The position numbers were made by a program, and so were the translations under genes. DNA of 33,341 bases from NCBI GenBank assembly GCA_022712855.1, contig JAFLJT010000327.1:1-33341 (forward strand), read 5' to 3'. The notes beneath the pieces were generated by a model. That model searched no databases and was not told the DNA's origin. It worked only from the letters and a program-made list of their open reading frames with translations. This document shows positions 16,610 to 24,487 of the stretch, piece after piece. Position 1 is the first letter of the stretch. Each line of letters begins with the position of its first letter. The stretch comes from Pseudodesulfovibrio sp. Its GTDB lineage: Bacteria; Desulfobacterota; Desulfovibrionia; Desulfovibrionales; Desulfovibrionaceae.

Positions 16610-17764
16610 ATGCACTTCGAATTCGCCACCGCTGCAAAAATAGTCTTCGGCCCCGGCACTGCCGCGTCCATACCGGACATGGCCGCAGAGTTTGGCTCCA
16701 CTGTCTGCCTTGTCACTGGCGGCTCTCCCGAACGAGCCCAATGGGTTGTGGACGCACTGGCCGAAAAACAACTTTCCACCCACGTTGTCTCCATCAGTGG
16801 AGAACCAACCACAACCATCATTGCCGACGCTGCCAACGCCGCTCGTAATGCGGAATGTGACGTGGTCATCGCCATCGGTGGCGGCAGTGTACTGGACGCA
16901 GGCAAGGCACTGGCCGCCCTGCTGACAAATACGGCAGACCTGTTCGATTACCTCGAAGTCATCGGCAAAGGGCTGCCGCTCACGGAAAAGCCCGCCCCGC
17001 TCATCGCCGTTCCCACCACTTCGGGGACCGGATCGGAAGTCACGGCCAACGCCGTGCTACTCTCCCCCGAACACGGTGTGAAGGTGAGCATGCGCTCGGC
17101 TGACATGATCCCGAATATTGCGCTTATCGATCCAGAACTGACCCTTTCCATGCCGCCCGAAGTGACCGCATCCACAGGCATGGACGCCCTCTGCCAGCTC
17201 ATAGAGGCATATGTGTCGAACAAGTCCAACCCAATGACGGATTGCATCTGCCGCGAGGGGCTTTACCGCTGCTCATGGGCGCTGAAAACAGCCTATGATG
17301 ACGGTTCCGAAATTACCGCACGCGGCGCCATGGCAATGGCCGGAATGTTCTCCGGCATCGCTCTCGCCAATGCCAAACTCGGCGCGGTCCACGGCTTTGC
17401 CGCCCCGCTTGGCGGCGAGTTCAACGCGCCTCACGGTGTGGTCTGCGCCAGCCTCCTGCCGCATGTCATGGCAATGAATATCCGCGCACTGAAAGAACGG
17501 GAACCGGATTCCCCCGCCCTCGACGCCTATACGGAAGTTGCCGCAATCCTCACCGGAGAATACGGCATTGGCGCAGAAGACGGCATCACATGGGTTCAGG
17601 AATTATGCGAAGATTTGAACATCCCCGGATTGAAAGAGATGGGCGTTAAAACAGAAGATTTCGCCGCATTGGCAGACAAAGCAGCCAAGGCCAGCAGCAT
17701 GAAAGGCAACCCTCTTAAGCTGACCAAAGCGGAATTGGTAGAGATTCTTGAACGCGCCTATTAA
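16610..17764 (+). CDS. iron-type (group III) alcohol dehydrogenase family protein
   Basis: A 384-residue cytoplasmic NAD(P)-dependent dehydrogenase of the iron-containing alcohol dehydrogenase family. Visible: IGGGSVLDAGKA (89-100) for dinucleotide binding, PTTSGTGSE (135-143), and the metal site. Metal ligands in classical members are Asp-X3-His and two later histidines. Here they read Asp192, Gln196 (GMDALCQLIEAY), His261 (AVHGFA) and His275 (APHG), so the first His is Gln. I believe a Gln occurs in a related subfamily, so this need not mean loss of activity, but metal choice could differ. AAAGGA precedes the start. It lies between terminators and is probably monocistronic. In sulfate reducers such enzymes oxidise ethanol or other short alcohols; the substrate here is not determined. 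Confidence 0.93.
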   Translation: MHFEFATAAKIVFGPGTAASIPDMAAEFGSTVCLVTGGSPERAQWVVDALAEKQLSTHVVSISGEPTTTIIADAANAARNAECDVVIAIGGGSVLDAGKALAALLTNTADLFDYLEVIGKGLPLTEKPAPLIAVPTTSGTGSEVTANAVLLSPEHGVKVSMRSADMIPNIALIDPELTLSMPPEVTASTGMDALCQLIEAYVSNKSNPMTDCICREGLYRCSWALKTAYDDGSEITARGAMAMAGMFSGIALANAKLGAVHGFAAPLGGEFNAPHGVVCASLLPHVMAMNIRALKEREPDSPALDAYTEVAAILTGEYGIGAEDGITWVQELCEDLNIPGLKEMGVKTEDFAALADKAAKASSMKGNPLKLTKAELVEILERAY

Positions 17765-17783
17765 ACTTTTAAGCACACAATAG

Positions 17784-17823
17784 AAAAAGGCTCCACAGTG
17801 TTACTGCGGAGCCTTTATTTTTT
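17784..17823. terminator. bidirectional terminator between convergent genes
   Basis: AAAGGCTCC pairs with GGAGCCTTT around a short inner stem. It has T-rich sequence on the plus side (TTTATTTTTTG) and A-rich sequence on the other side (TAGAAAAAGG), and it lies between the convergent alcohol dehydrogenase (stop 17764) and acyltransferase (stop 17826). Confidence 0.9.
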
Positions 17824-17825
17824 GT

Positions 17826-18944
17826 CTATCGGCGCACGAATTGCGGCAGGATCGGCCCTTTCTTCGTTGGCTTCCCAACGAGTTGTGGCAACCACTTATT
17901 CAGCAGCAGTATGAACGGGATACAACAGGCAAAGCTGACGATGGTGAAAATAATCCCAGCTCCTGTCACAACCATCCAATGGCCTGAGAATTGTTCAAGC
18001 ACCCACTGGGCATATGGGTAGTTCAAAAAATGATGAAACACGCCGTTCAAGCAAAAAAGAATCAGCGCATTCTCTCCCATAAACATAAAGAAACGGTTCG
18101 CCCCCATGCTTTGGGCAAGCAGCAAAACCAGAATGCTTCCCGCCAGCGCAGTTGCCGGGAACAGGAATATATTACCATGTCCGGACAAAACAATAATCAC
18201 GGCATCGAACAAACGAAATGGCCCGCTATTCATGTCGTATGAAAAGACAACGGCGAGTAATAATAACGCACTTGCGGCCAATAAACGCCACCGAGGTTGC
18301 GCCCCCAACTCAAAGGATTCGCGGCGGAAAAACACACCTACTAAATAGAATGCATAGACCACCAATGCTTCATGGAGAAACCAGAAATTCGGCCCGGGGA
18401 GAAATTGAATTTTGAGCGTTAAATAGTACCCGGCAACATAAAACAGGATGGCTCCACCCATGATTTTCCATGTCGAATTAAGGAATCGGCCAACCAAGAA
18501 ATGGAGTATTTCCACAGAGAGCAAACACGCCATGAACCAAAGCGGAATATTAAAAAGCGGAAAGCCCAAAAAGGTGGAAGCGATCCCCGCAATATACCCT
18601 TTGACAGTGGAAAGATCAGTGACAAAGCGCCCATCAAAAACCAGGCTCAAAACAAGCAGTAAAAAAGTAAATACAAAGTAGGGAACAAGCCGGGATGCCA
18701 GTATTTTTTTGAAGAACCTCCCGACAGGAGCCACCACTTTATCCGGCGCAAGTGTGAACCCGGCCAGCAGGAAAAAGAACGGCATATGAAACGAATAGAT
18801 GAACTTGTAATGCGCTGCGGCAACAACATTATCGAGGTTCATGAAACGCTCAATAATATGTCCATAATACACCAATACCATGCCGAAGAATCGGGCCACA
18901 TCGAACATGGGAATTCGTTTATTTGAAGCCAGGACTGTCCGCAT
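17826..18944 (-). CDS. membrane acyltransferase family 3 (OafA/NolL type)
   Basis: A 372-residue, very hydrophobic protein with about ten predicted membrane helices. The N-terminus follows the acyltransferase-3 pattern: a short cytoplasmic start, RIPMFDVARFFGMVLVYYGH with the conserved Arg and His, then HMPFFFLLAGF. Such proteins O-acylate (often acetylate) carbohydrates of lipopolysaccharide, capsule or peptidoglycan from a cytoplasmic acyl donor. ATG 18944 is chosen because GAGGAG lies six bases before it; a GTG immediately upstream is less well placed. It is probably a single-gene unit ending at the shared terminator at 17784-17823. The acceptor is unknown. Confidence 0.9.
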   Translation of the reverse strand: MRTVLASNKRIPMFDVARFFGMVLVYYGHIIERFMNLDNVVAAAHYKFIYSFHMPFFFLLAGFTLAPDKVVAPVGRFFKKILASRLVPYFVFTFLLLVLSLVFDGRFVTDLSTVKGYIAGIASTFLGFPLFNIPLWFMACLLSVEILHFLVGRFLNSTWKIMGGAILFYVAGYYLTLKIQFLPGPNFWFLHEALVVYAFYLVGVFFRRESFELGAQPRWRLLAASALLLLAVVFSYDMNSGPFRLFDAVIIVLSGHGNIFLFPATALAGSILVLLLAQSMGANRFFMFMGENALILFCLNGVFHHFLNYPYAQWVLEQFSGHWMVVTGAGIIFTIVSFACCIPFILLLNKWLPQLVGKPTKKGPILPQFVRR

Positions 18945-18956
18945 CACACTCTCCTC

Positions 18957-18987
18957 AGAAAAAGAAAGGCGGCCCGGATGGGCCGCC
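18957..18987 (-). terminator. terminator of the glpA-glpK operon
   Basis: GGCGGCCC pairs with GGGCCGCC (loop of 4, 18968-18987). On the minus strand it is followed by TTTCTTTTTCTG. It lies about 140 bases past the glpK stop, so the glpK transcript would include the repeat element at 19009-19127. Confidence 0.85.
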
Positions 18988-19008
18988 CCTATAATCTATT
19001 ATTTTTCT

Positions 19009-19127
19009 GACTGCTCAAAAATAGTCGAGTGCAAGGCGTGAGAAAAAGACAAGACCGATGCGTACTTCCTGTACGTGAGGGTTTGGCTTTTTTGATACAA
19101 CGCAGCAATCGGCATTTTTCAGCAGTC
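19009..19127. repeat. structured palindromic repeat downstream of glpK
   Basis: A 119-base element with near-perfect terminal inverted repeats (GACTGCT plus AAAAAT at 19009 onward; ATTTTTCAGCAGTC ending at 19127; 13 of 14 positions match). The inner landmarks are TGCAAGGCG (19030-19038), a central hairpin CGTAC-TTCCT-GTACG (19061-19075) and CAACGCAGCA (19098-19107). Read on the minus strand it has the same order of blocks (TGCTGCGTTG, central hairpin, CGCCTTGCA) as the paired repeats at 4993-5344. It begins 3 bases after the glpK stop codon. Confidence 0.8.
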
Positions 19128-19129
19128 TG

Positions 19130-20641
19130 CTAATCGACCCAGTCGAAGGTTCGCTCAACAGCTTTTTTCCAGCCTTTATACCCTTCAGCGCGTTCTTCTT
19201 CGGCCATGTCAGGTTGCCATGTCTTGTCCTCTTCCCAGTTGTTATACAACTCTTCGCGGCCGGACCAGAATCCCACGGCGATACCCGCCGCATAGGCCGC
19301 GCCGAGACAGGTGGTTTCCGCCACCTTGGGCCGGACCACTGGCACGTTGAGAATGTCAGACTGGAATTGCATAAGCAGCTCGTTGAAGACCATACCGCCG
19401 TCCGCTTTGAGGGACTTGAGTTCCACACCGGAGTCCTTGTTCATGGCCTCAACGATGTCCTTGGTCTGATATGCAGTCGCTTCCAGCACGGCGCGAGCGA
19501 TATGATTTCGATTAATGTACCGGGTCAAACCAACCATGGCTCCACGGGCATCGGGCCGCCAATATGGGGCGTACAGACCGGAGAATGCCGGGACGATATA
19601 CATGCCGCCTGTGTCCTCGACCTTGGCAGCCAATGCTTCGATCTCCGGCGCGGACTCGAACATCTGGAGATTATCGCGCAACCACTGCACGAGCGCACCC
19701 GCGATAGCTATAGAGCCTTCGAGACAATAGGACGGCTTACGACCACTGAACTGGTAGGCCAGCGTGGTGATCAAACCGTGCTTGGATTGGATCGGTTCAT
19801 GCCCGGTATGCATGAGCAAAAAACAACCAGTGCCATAGGTATTCTTGGCCTGACCGGGAGCAAAACATGTCTGTCCAACGAGTGCGGCCTGTTGATCGCC
19901 CACCGCGCCACAGACCGGCACACGAGCGCCGAGCGGTCCGTCTTCGGAGGTCGGTCCCCATGTCGCTTCGTCCGAGGACGGCACGATTCGCGCCAAACCC
20001 TGGGCCGGAACGCCCATGATCTTCATAATTTCTTCGTCCCATTGAAGGCTCTTCAGATCCATGAGCATGGTGCGGCTGGCATTGGTCACATCAGTGACAT
20101 GCGCCCCGCCTCTGGGACCACCTGTGAGCCACCAGATAATCCATGTTTCGATGGTGCCGAACATGGCGTCGCCCTCGTCAGAGGCCGCTTTTGCTTCGGG
20201 AACATTGTCGAGAATCCACTTGATTTTCGGGCCGGAAAAGTACGTGGCAATGGGCAGCCCTGTCTTTTCACGGAAGCGATCCTGCCCGCCGTCAGCAATG
20301 AGTTCTTTGCAAATTTCATGAGTACGAGTGCACTGCCAAACGATGGCGTTATAGAAAGGTTTACCAGTATTACGATCCCAGACCACCGTGGTTTCACGCT
20401 GGTTAGTGATGCCGATGGCGGCCAGTTCAGACCCTTTGATACCGGATTTTGTCAGCGCACCCTTGATAACTTCCTGGGTGTTCTGCCAGATTTCCATGGG
20501 ATCATGCTCGACCCAGCCCGGTTTGGGGTAAATCTGTTTATGTTCCTTCTGATCCAGCCCGACAATGCGGCCCTTCTCGTCAAAGATAATAAACCGACTG
20601 CTGGTGGTTCCCGAATCAACGGCTCCGACATATTTTGCCAT
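19130..20641 (-). CDS. glpK: glycerol kinase
   Basis: A 503-residue cytoplasmic FGGY-family kinase that phosphorylates glycerol with ATP to sn-glycerol-3-phosphate. It aligns well with E. coli Glp[31 protein letters not shown], the [12 protein letters not shown] segment with the catalytic-base Asp, [11 protein letters not shown], and the C-terminal [13 protein letters not shown]. Two differences from E. coli are seen: the N-terminal phosphate loop reads VDSGTTSSR (Ser10 for Gln), and FSGLYAPYW replaces FTGLGAPYW. ATG 20641 is chosen (AAGGAG, six bases); ATG 20644 directly precedes it. It is the last gene of the glpA operon, 54 bases after the HdrB-like gene. No glycerol facilitator (glpF) is present; uptake is by the ABC transporter across the island. 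Confidence 0.98.
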   Translation of the reverse strand: MAKYVGAVDSGTTSSRFIIFDEKGRIVGLDQKEHKQIYPKPGWVEHDPMEIWQNTQEVIKGALTKSGIKGSELAAIGITNQRETTVVWDRNTGKPFYNAIVWQCTRTHEICKELIADGGQDRFREKTGLPIATYFSGPKIKWILDNVPEAKAASDEGDAMFGTIETWIIWWLTGGPRGGAHVTDVTNASRTMLMDLKSLQWDEEIMKIMGVPAQGLARIVPSSDEATWGPTSEDGPLGARVPVCGAVGDQQAALVGQTCFAPGQAKNTYGTGCFLLMHTGHEPIQSKHGLITTLAYQFSGRKPSYCLEGSIAIAGALVQWLRDNLQMFESAPEIEALAAKVEDTGGMYIVPAFSGLYAPYWRPDARGAMVGLTRYINRNHIARAVLEATAYQTKDIVEAMNKDSGVELKSLKADGGMVFNELLMQFQSDILNVPVVRPKVAETTCLGAAYAAGIAVGFWSGREELYNNWEEDKTWQPDMAEEERAEGYKGWKKAVERTFDWVD

Positions 20642-20695
20642 CATATACTCCTTATACTCTCAATCAAAATCGTCATCATTGGTTCCCGCTGTGTA

Positions 20696-21589
20696 TCACA
20701 AAGTGCGGTCCTGCAAAACGGGAACACGCCATGGGATACAATTTTTCTCCATGCCGAGCACGCTTGCATCAAGCCCCAGTGCAGTACCTATGAGTTGCGT
20801 CACAAGCACGGCAGGCGGAGCTTTACGCAACGGATCATTCAGCATGAGCCCATCCCGTTCCTTGTCAAATTGCAACTGGCAATAAGTACACGCCGTGGCG
20901 ATAATATCCGCGCCGACCGAGGCCGCGTTTTCTAATTTCTTGCGCATGAGCGATTCGGCAATGACGCCATCGCGTCCCCGCAATGGATGGCCGCAACACT
21001 CAAGGCGCAAGTCCCAGTCCACGGTTTCGGCTCCCAGCGCCGTTACCACTCTTTCGAACAAAGTCGGGGCCAAAGGGTCGTCAAAACCCGTGACATTCCC
21101 GGGCCGAAGCGCGTGACAGCCATAATGGCAGGCCACTTTTACCCCGGCCAGGGGAGTTGCGGTCTGTCTCTGGAGGAGTTCGACCCCGACCTGTTCGTCT
21201 AGAACACTCAAAAGGTGGGAAACATTGATAGATTTAGGCATGGCAAGGCCGTCCTGCGCCAAAAGTCTACCGACGAGAACTACAAGTTTTCCATCCTCGG
21301 CCAAACGTGATTCAGCGTATTTCAGATTTCCAAAACAGCATTTGCACGGTGTCAGGATAGGAAGGCCAGCTTCCTCGGCCACTGCAAAATTTCGGACCGC
21401 AGAAAAGATGGATGCCAGCTCATTGTCGTGGCGCATGGGCCAACCGCAACAATTGAATTCAAGCGGCACCAATTCTATGCCCAAAGCCGCACACACAGTT
21501 TCCACAGACTGGCCGTACTCCGGCAGATGGTGCGGGATTTTACATCCCGGAAAATAGGCGTATTTCACTGGCTTATCCATCCCTTTCAT
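20696..21589 (-). CDS. HdrB-like CCG-domain protein of the glycerol-3-phosphate oxidation module
   Basis: A 297-residue cytoplasmic protein with two copies of the HdrB cysteine motif: Cys16 / Cys47-Cys48-Gly / Cys82-X2-Cys85, and Cys158 / Cys198-Cys199-Gly / Cys234-X2-Cys237. The spacings fit the CX31-39CCX35-36CXXC rule within a residue or two. In heterodisulfide reductase this motif holds noncubane [4Fe-4S] clusters at a disulfide site; the same motif ends GlpC. ATG 21589 is used (GGGGAG site, 7 bases), overlapping the preceding gene by 17 bases, which implies coupled translation. A longer frame upstream lies wholly inside that gene and is ignored. With the preceding gene it is a split, Hdr-like equivalent of GlpC receiving electrons from GlpAB. 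Whether it also works on a disulfide is unknown. Confidence 0.92.
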   Translation of the reverse strand: MKGMDKPVKYAYFPGCKIPHHLPEYGQSVETVCAALGIELVPLEFNCCGWPMRHDNELASIFSAVRNFAVAEEAGLPILTPCKCCFGNLKYAESRLAEDGKLVVLVGRLLAQDGLAMPKSINVSHLLSVLDEQVGVELLQRQTATPLAGVKVACHYGCHALRPGNVTGFDDPLAPTLFERVVTALGAETVDWDLRLECCGHPLRGRDGVIAESLMRKKLENAASVGADIIATACTYCQLQFDKERDGLMLNDPLRKAPPAVLVTQLIGTALGLDASVLGMEKNCIPWRVPVLQDRTL

Positions 21590-23192
21590 CAGCACACTCC
21601 CCTTCGCGAAGGCGGGTGGCAACAGTGTTGCGCAGTTCATACAAGACATCGGCCACGCGGATATTCTGCGGGCAATGTTCCTGACATTTGTAGCAAGTGG
21701 TGCAGCTCCAAACCATACGCGCCCCAAGGGTTTGTTCCTTGAGTCCCATGCGTAATAAATTCATTATCTGTTGCGGCAGCAAGTCCAGATCTCTGGACGG
21801 ATCTTCGGACACGGCGACCACCGGGCAGACGCTGGTACAGGTCGTACACTGCACACAGGCCAGATACGATTCCTTGTTATCTGCCAAACCGGAAATCGGC
21901 GGGAGCGAACACTCGCCAAAGGGTGCGGCCCGCTCGGATATTTCCATCAATCGAATGGCCTGATTCGAATCGGGAGCGACCTTGCTCACCGCCTTTTTGG
22001 AAGCCATCCACAGGTCCTGAAGATTGATTCCCGATGGGCATATATCCGTGCAGCGCAGACACTCTGTACAAATGCGACTGCCCTCGGCAAAAGCTTCAAG
22101 CGCCTGGCCTGAAAGCGATGCCTCCGACTCAAATCCCTTAAGAGAGATCAGTTTTTCCGACGGCAGGATGTTCGAATTACCAAGCACCGAAAATGCCGGG
22201 CCAACACTGCAATGCAAGCTGCATTCACCGCATCGAGTGCAGGCGTCTATGCCGAGCCCTCGAATCGCTGGTGATGGAACATCGTCTTTCGCGGCATCAC
22301 GCCGTCCCAAACGGGCCATGAGATTGGCCGGAGTTGTCAGCGGATGGAAGAACTTGCCAAAAGGTAATGCGGCCAGTGCGATGAGGCAGAGTGAAATATG
22401 GAGATACCAAAACACCTCATCGGCCCTACTTCTGTTCAATGCAGGGGCCAGCGGATGCAGGGCCGAAGCCAGTGGACGGGAGATGAAAGCAGAGGTTGTG
22501 TCTGAGTGACAATCCACGCAACTGTCCTCATTCAAGGATAGGCCATTTTCAAACACATCGTCGCTGTCGGAAATTTCTTCTGGGAAAACAACGCCATATT
22601 TTTTTGCCCACACTGCTTTCAAAGCAGTGATATCGCTCCCGTCTTCAGGAATAAAGTAATCGTAAACCATGACATCGAAGACGGCAGGAGACATAATCTT
22701 GGATGCCTCCAACAGGAAGCCGGAAAGAATGATGCCGCCGACCACAAGCAGTACTGCCCAGTCCTGAAACCGTGTCAGGGAGCGCAATGAACGGAGGCGC
22801 ACCCGGCGATACACCATGAGCGCCAGCCCGATCAGGGTCATACCGCCGAACAAGTTACGCAGGAATTGCCATGGGTCCAGTGTCGATTCATAGGCCGGGA
22901 AAAATCGAGCGGTGATGGTGTCGTCCATGGCGTGGAACAATAGGAGGCCCATGAAACCGAAGAAAACGAGACAATGGGCCAGCCAGCGTATGCGTCCGGT
23001 TCGACACGTCCTGCCGAGCAAGAGAATTTCAAGGAAGAATATTTTGAGAGCGAGGAAGAGACGGCGGTGCCAGGAAAGGGATGATACAGAGACCTCTGAG
23101 GTCGGTTTTCCACACCAACGAGCCAAGCGCCGGACTATGCCGACAGCGCAGACCACAGAGGCGATAATGAAACCGATATCAAAGAAATTCAT
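21573..23192 (-). CDS. fusion: cytochrome b (NarI/HdrE-like), one c-type haem motif and four [4Fe-4S] motifs
   Basis: A 539-residue membrane redox protein. The N-terminal half has about five hydrophobic helices (about 4-22, 69-87, 111-128, 144-162, 261-280). Candidate haem b ligands His73, His87, His265 and His283 are in or beside them, as in NarI/HdrE-type cytochromes. Between the last two helices a loop of about 95 residues carries CVDCH (225-229), a c-type haem motif, presumably periplasmic. The C-terminal half is cytoplasmic, with four ferredoxin-like cysteine sets: 318/321/324/328, 375/378/381/385, 446/449/452/456 and 497/500/503/507. This is HdrC-like and apparently duplicated. It is inserted in the glp operon between glpB and the HdrB-like gene. 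The probable role is to carry electrons from GlpAB through HdrB-like and Fe-S centres to membrane quinones or periplasmic cytochromes. GGAG precedes the ATG. Confidence 0.9.
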   Translation of the reverse strand: MNFFDIGFIIASVVCAVGIVRRLARWCGKPTSEVSVSSLSWHRRLFLALKIFFLEILLLGRTCRTGRIRWLAHCLVFFGFMGLLLFHAMDDTITARFFPAYESTLDPWQFLRNLFGGMTLIGLALMVYRRVRLRSLRSLTRFQDWAVLLVVGGIILSGFLLEASKIMSPAVFDVMVYDYFIPEDGSDITALKAVWAKKYGVVFPEEISDSDDVFENGLSLNEDSCVDCHSDTTSAFISRPLASALHPLAPALNRSRADEVFWYLHISLCLIALAALPFGKFFHPLTTPANLMARLGRRDAAKDDVPSPAIRGLGIDACTRCGECSLHCSVGPAFSVLGNSNILPSEKLISLKGFESEASLSGQALEAFAEGSRICTECLRCTDICPSGINLQDLWMASKKAVSKVAPDSNQAIRLMEISERAAPFGECSLPPISGLADNKESYLACVQCTTCTSVCPVVAVSEDPSRDLDLLPQQIMNLLRMGLKEQTLGARMVWSCTTCYKCQEHCPQNIRVADVLYELRNTVATRLREGECADERDG

Positions 23193-23221
23193 ATATTTAT
23201 CTCCATACCATTTTAATCAAA

Positions 23222-24487
23222 TCAACCTTTCATCGCCTTAACCGCTTTAAATGCCGTGGCAATAGCGAGGCCCGCCCCGCACTTCATGCGCATCCAGTCC
23301 TGATGGGCAAGGATAGCCCCTGCTGCGTAGAGATTATCATGAACAGGCTGACCCGCATTGAGCGGCCGGAGTTGTTCATCAACCTCAATGCCCGCCATGT
23401 TTACCGGATGCCCTTTGTGATCGAAAAATTCATGTAAGTGCCACTCGTCCCGGTTCCCCGGCTGGACTACCGGAAGATTGAAAACTGCTTCCGATACACT
23501 GTTGCGATCTGCGCGAAGTCCCTTTCCGAAAAAACGGCCAGAAGCGAGAATAGCGGATTTGGCGTTGACCGTTGATGCTGCCGCGCCGGAACCGACGGCG
23601 AATTGAAACGAACCGTCACCCAGCTTTTCCACACCCGTTACCATTTTCTGCGAAAGCGTACGCACACCCAAGACGGGCAATCCACGGTCAAAAACCGCAC
23701 GCAAACGAGGCCCGGCAATAGATGGCGGCATGGTCGGAATCTCGAAAATGTGTTTGCCGGACAGTTCTTCCAACTGCGCAACAACTTGCTGCGGATCGTT
23801 CAACCCGAGGATGGCCGGAAATCCGACGTACTCCACGTCGTCGCAATGCGGCAGAATCTCAGCCACCAGTTTTTCACGAACAGCCGGGTCGGCCAATGCC
23901 CACGCCATGTGTTCTGGATAGAGTTCACCGCTACCACTAGGGAATTGAATCCGCACAGTTTTCAGGCCCGGCCAGTTCCGTTTGCGCGTCTCCACAAGCT
24001 GTTTGCCGCTGAATCCTTTGAGGCCGTGAAAATCAACGAACAAGGTCGGGGCTTTGCTTTCCAGTGCCAAGGTCCCCTTCCAGGCGGTTTTTGGCACACG
24101 GTAGGTCCGTTTCACTGTGCCAGCAGGCGTCAATGCGCGGCTGTTGCGCTCGGAGTGGCCCACATAATCCAGACCATTTTGAGCAAGAAAATCGGTGAAT
24201 GTATCGATGGCTTCAGCAATCTCATCCCGCTTGAGCAAAGCATATGGATGCTTTGGATAATCTTTCACGGCGGCATCAATCGCGGCCCAAGGACTGTTCC
24301 AACGCTTGCCTTCTTCCATAGGATGTACACCCATGAGATCAATAAATCCGGTGCTGAAATCGATTCCACCCGTTGCTCCGGTCTGAACAACTTTCAGCCC
24401 CTGCGCCGAGGCAAAGAGCGCGGCAGCCATGCCAGCAAACCCTGCGCCGATGACCATGACATCATATATTGTGTCGTCTTTGATCAC
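23222..24487 (-). CDS. glpB: anaerobic glycerol-3-phosphate dehydrogenase subunit B
   Basis: A 421-residue flavoprotein close in length to E. coli GlpB (419). The N-terminal dinucleotide motif VMVIGAGFAGMAAALFA (10-26) is followed by GGIDFSTGFIDLMG; the C-terminus has the second flavin-binding segment NLYAAGAILAHQDW. Family role: the GlpB subunit of the anaerobic GlpABC dehydrogenase, working with catalytic GlpA. The start is GTG 24487, placed directly after the glpA stop codon (TAAGTG) with GAGGAT inside the end of glpA, so the two subunits are translationally coupled. Its normal third partner GlpC is replaced here by the cytochrome/Fe-S fusion and the HdrB-like protein. Confidence 0.95.
   Translation of the reverse strand: MIKDDTIYDVMVIGAGFAGMAAALFASAQGLKVVQTGATGGIDFSTGFIDLMGVHPMEEGKRWNSPWAAIDAAVKDYPKHPYALLKRDEIAEAIDTFTDFLAQNGLDYVGHSERNSRALTPAGTVKRTYRVPKTAWKGTLALESKAPTLFVDFHGLKGFSGKQLVETRKRNWPGLKTVRIQFPSGSGELYPEHMAWALADPAVREKLVAEILPHCDDVEYVGFPAILGLNDPQQVVAQLEELSGKHIFEIPTMPPSIAGPRLRAVFDRGLPVLGVRTLSQKMVTGVEKLGDGSFQFAVGSGAAASTVNAKSAILASGRFFGKGLRADRNSVSEAVFNLPVVQPGNRDEWHLHEFFDHKGHPVNMAGIEVDEQLRPLNAGQPVHDNLYAAGAILAHQDWMRMKCGAGLAIATAFKAVKAMKG

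Noticed and set aside
19214-20935. 573-residue open frame on the plus strand opposite glpK and the HdrB-like gene
   Set aside because: It lies wholly antisense to two clearly recognisable genes, has no domain signature, and is a codon-bias shadow.
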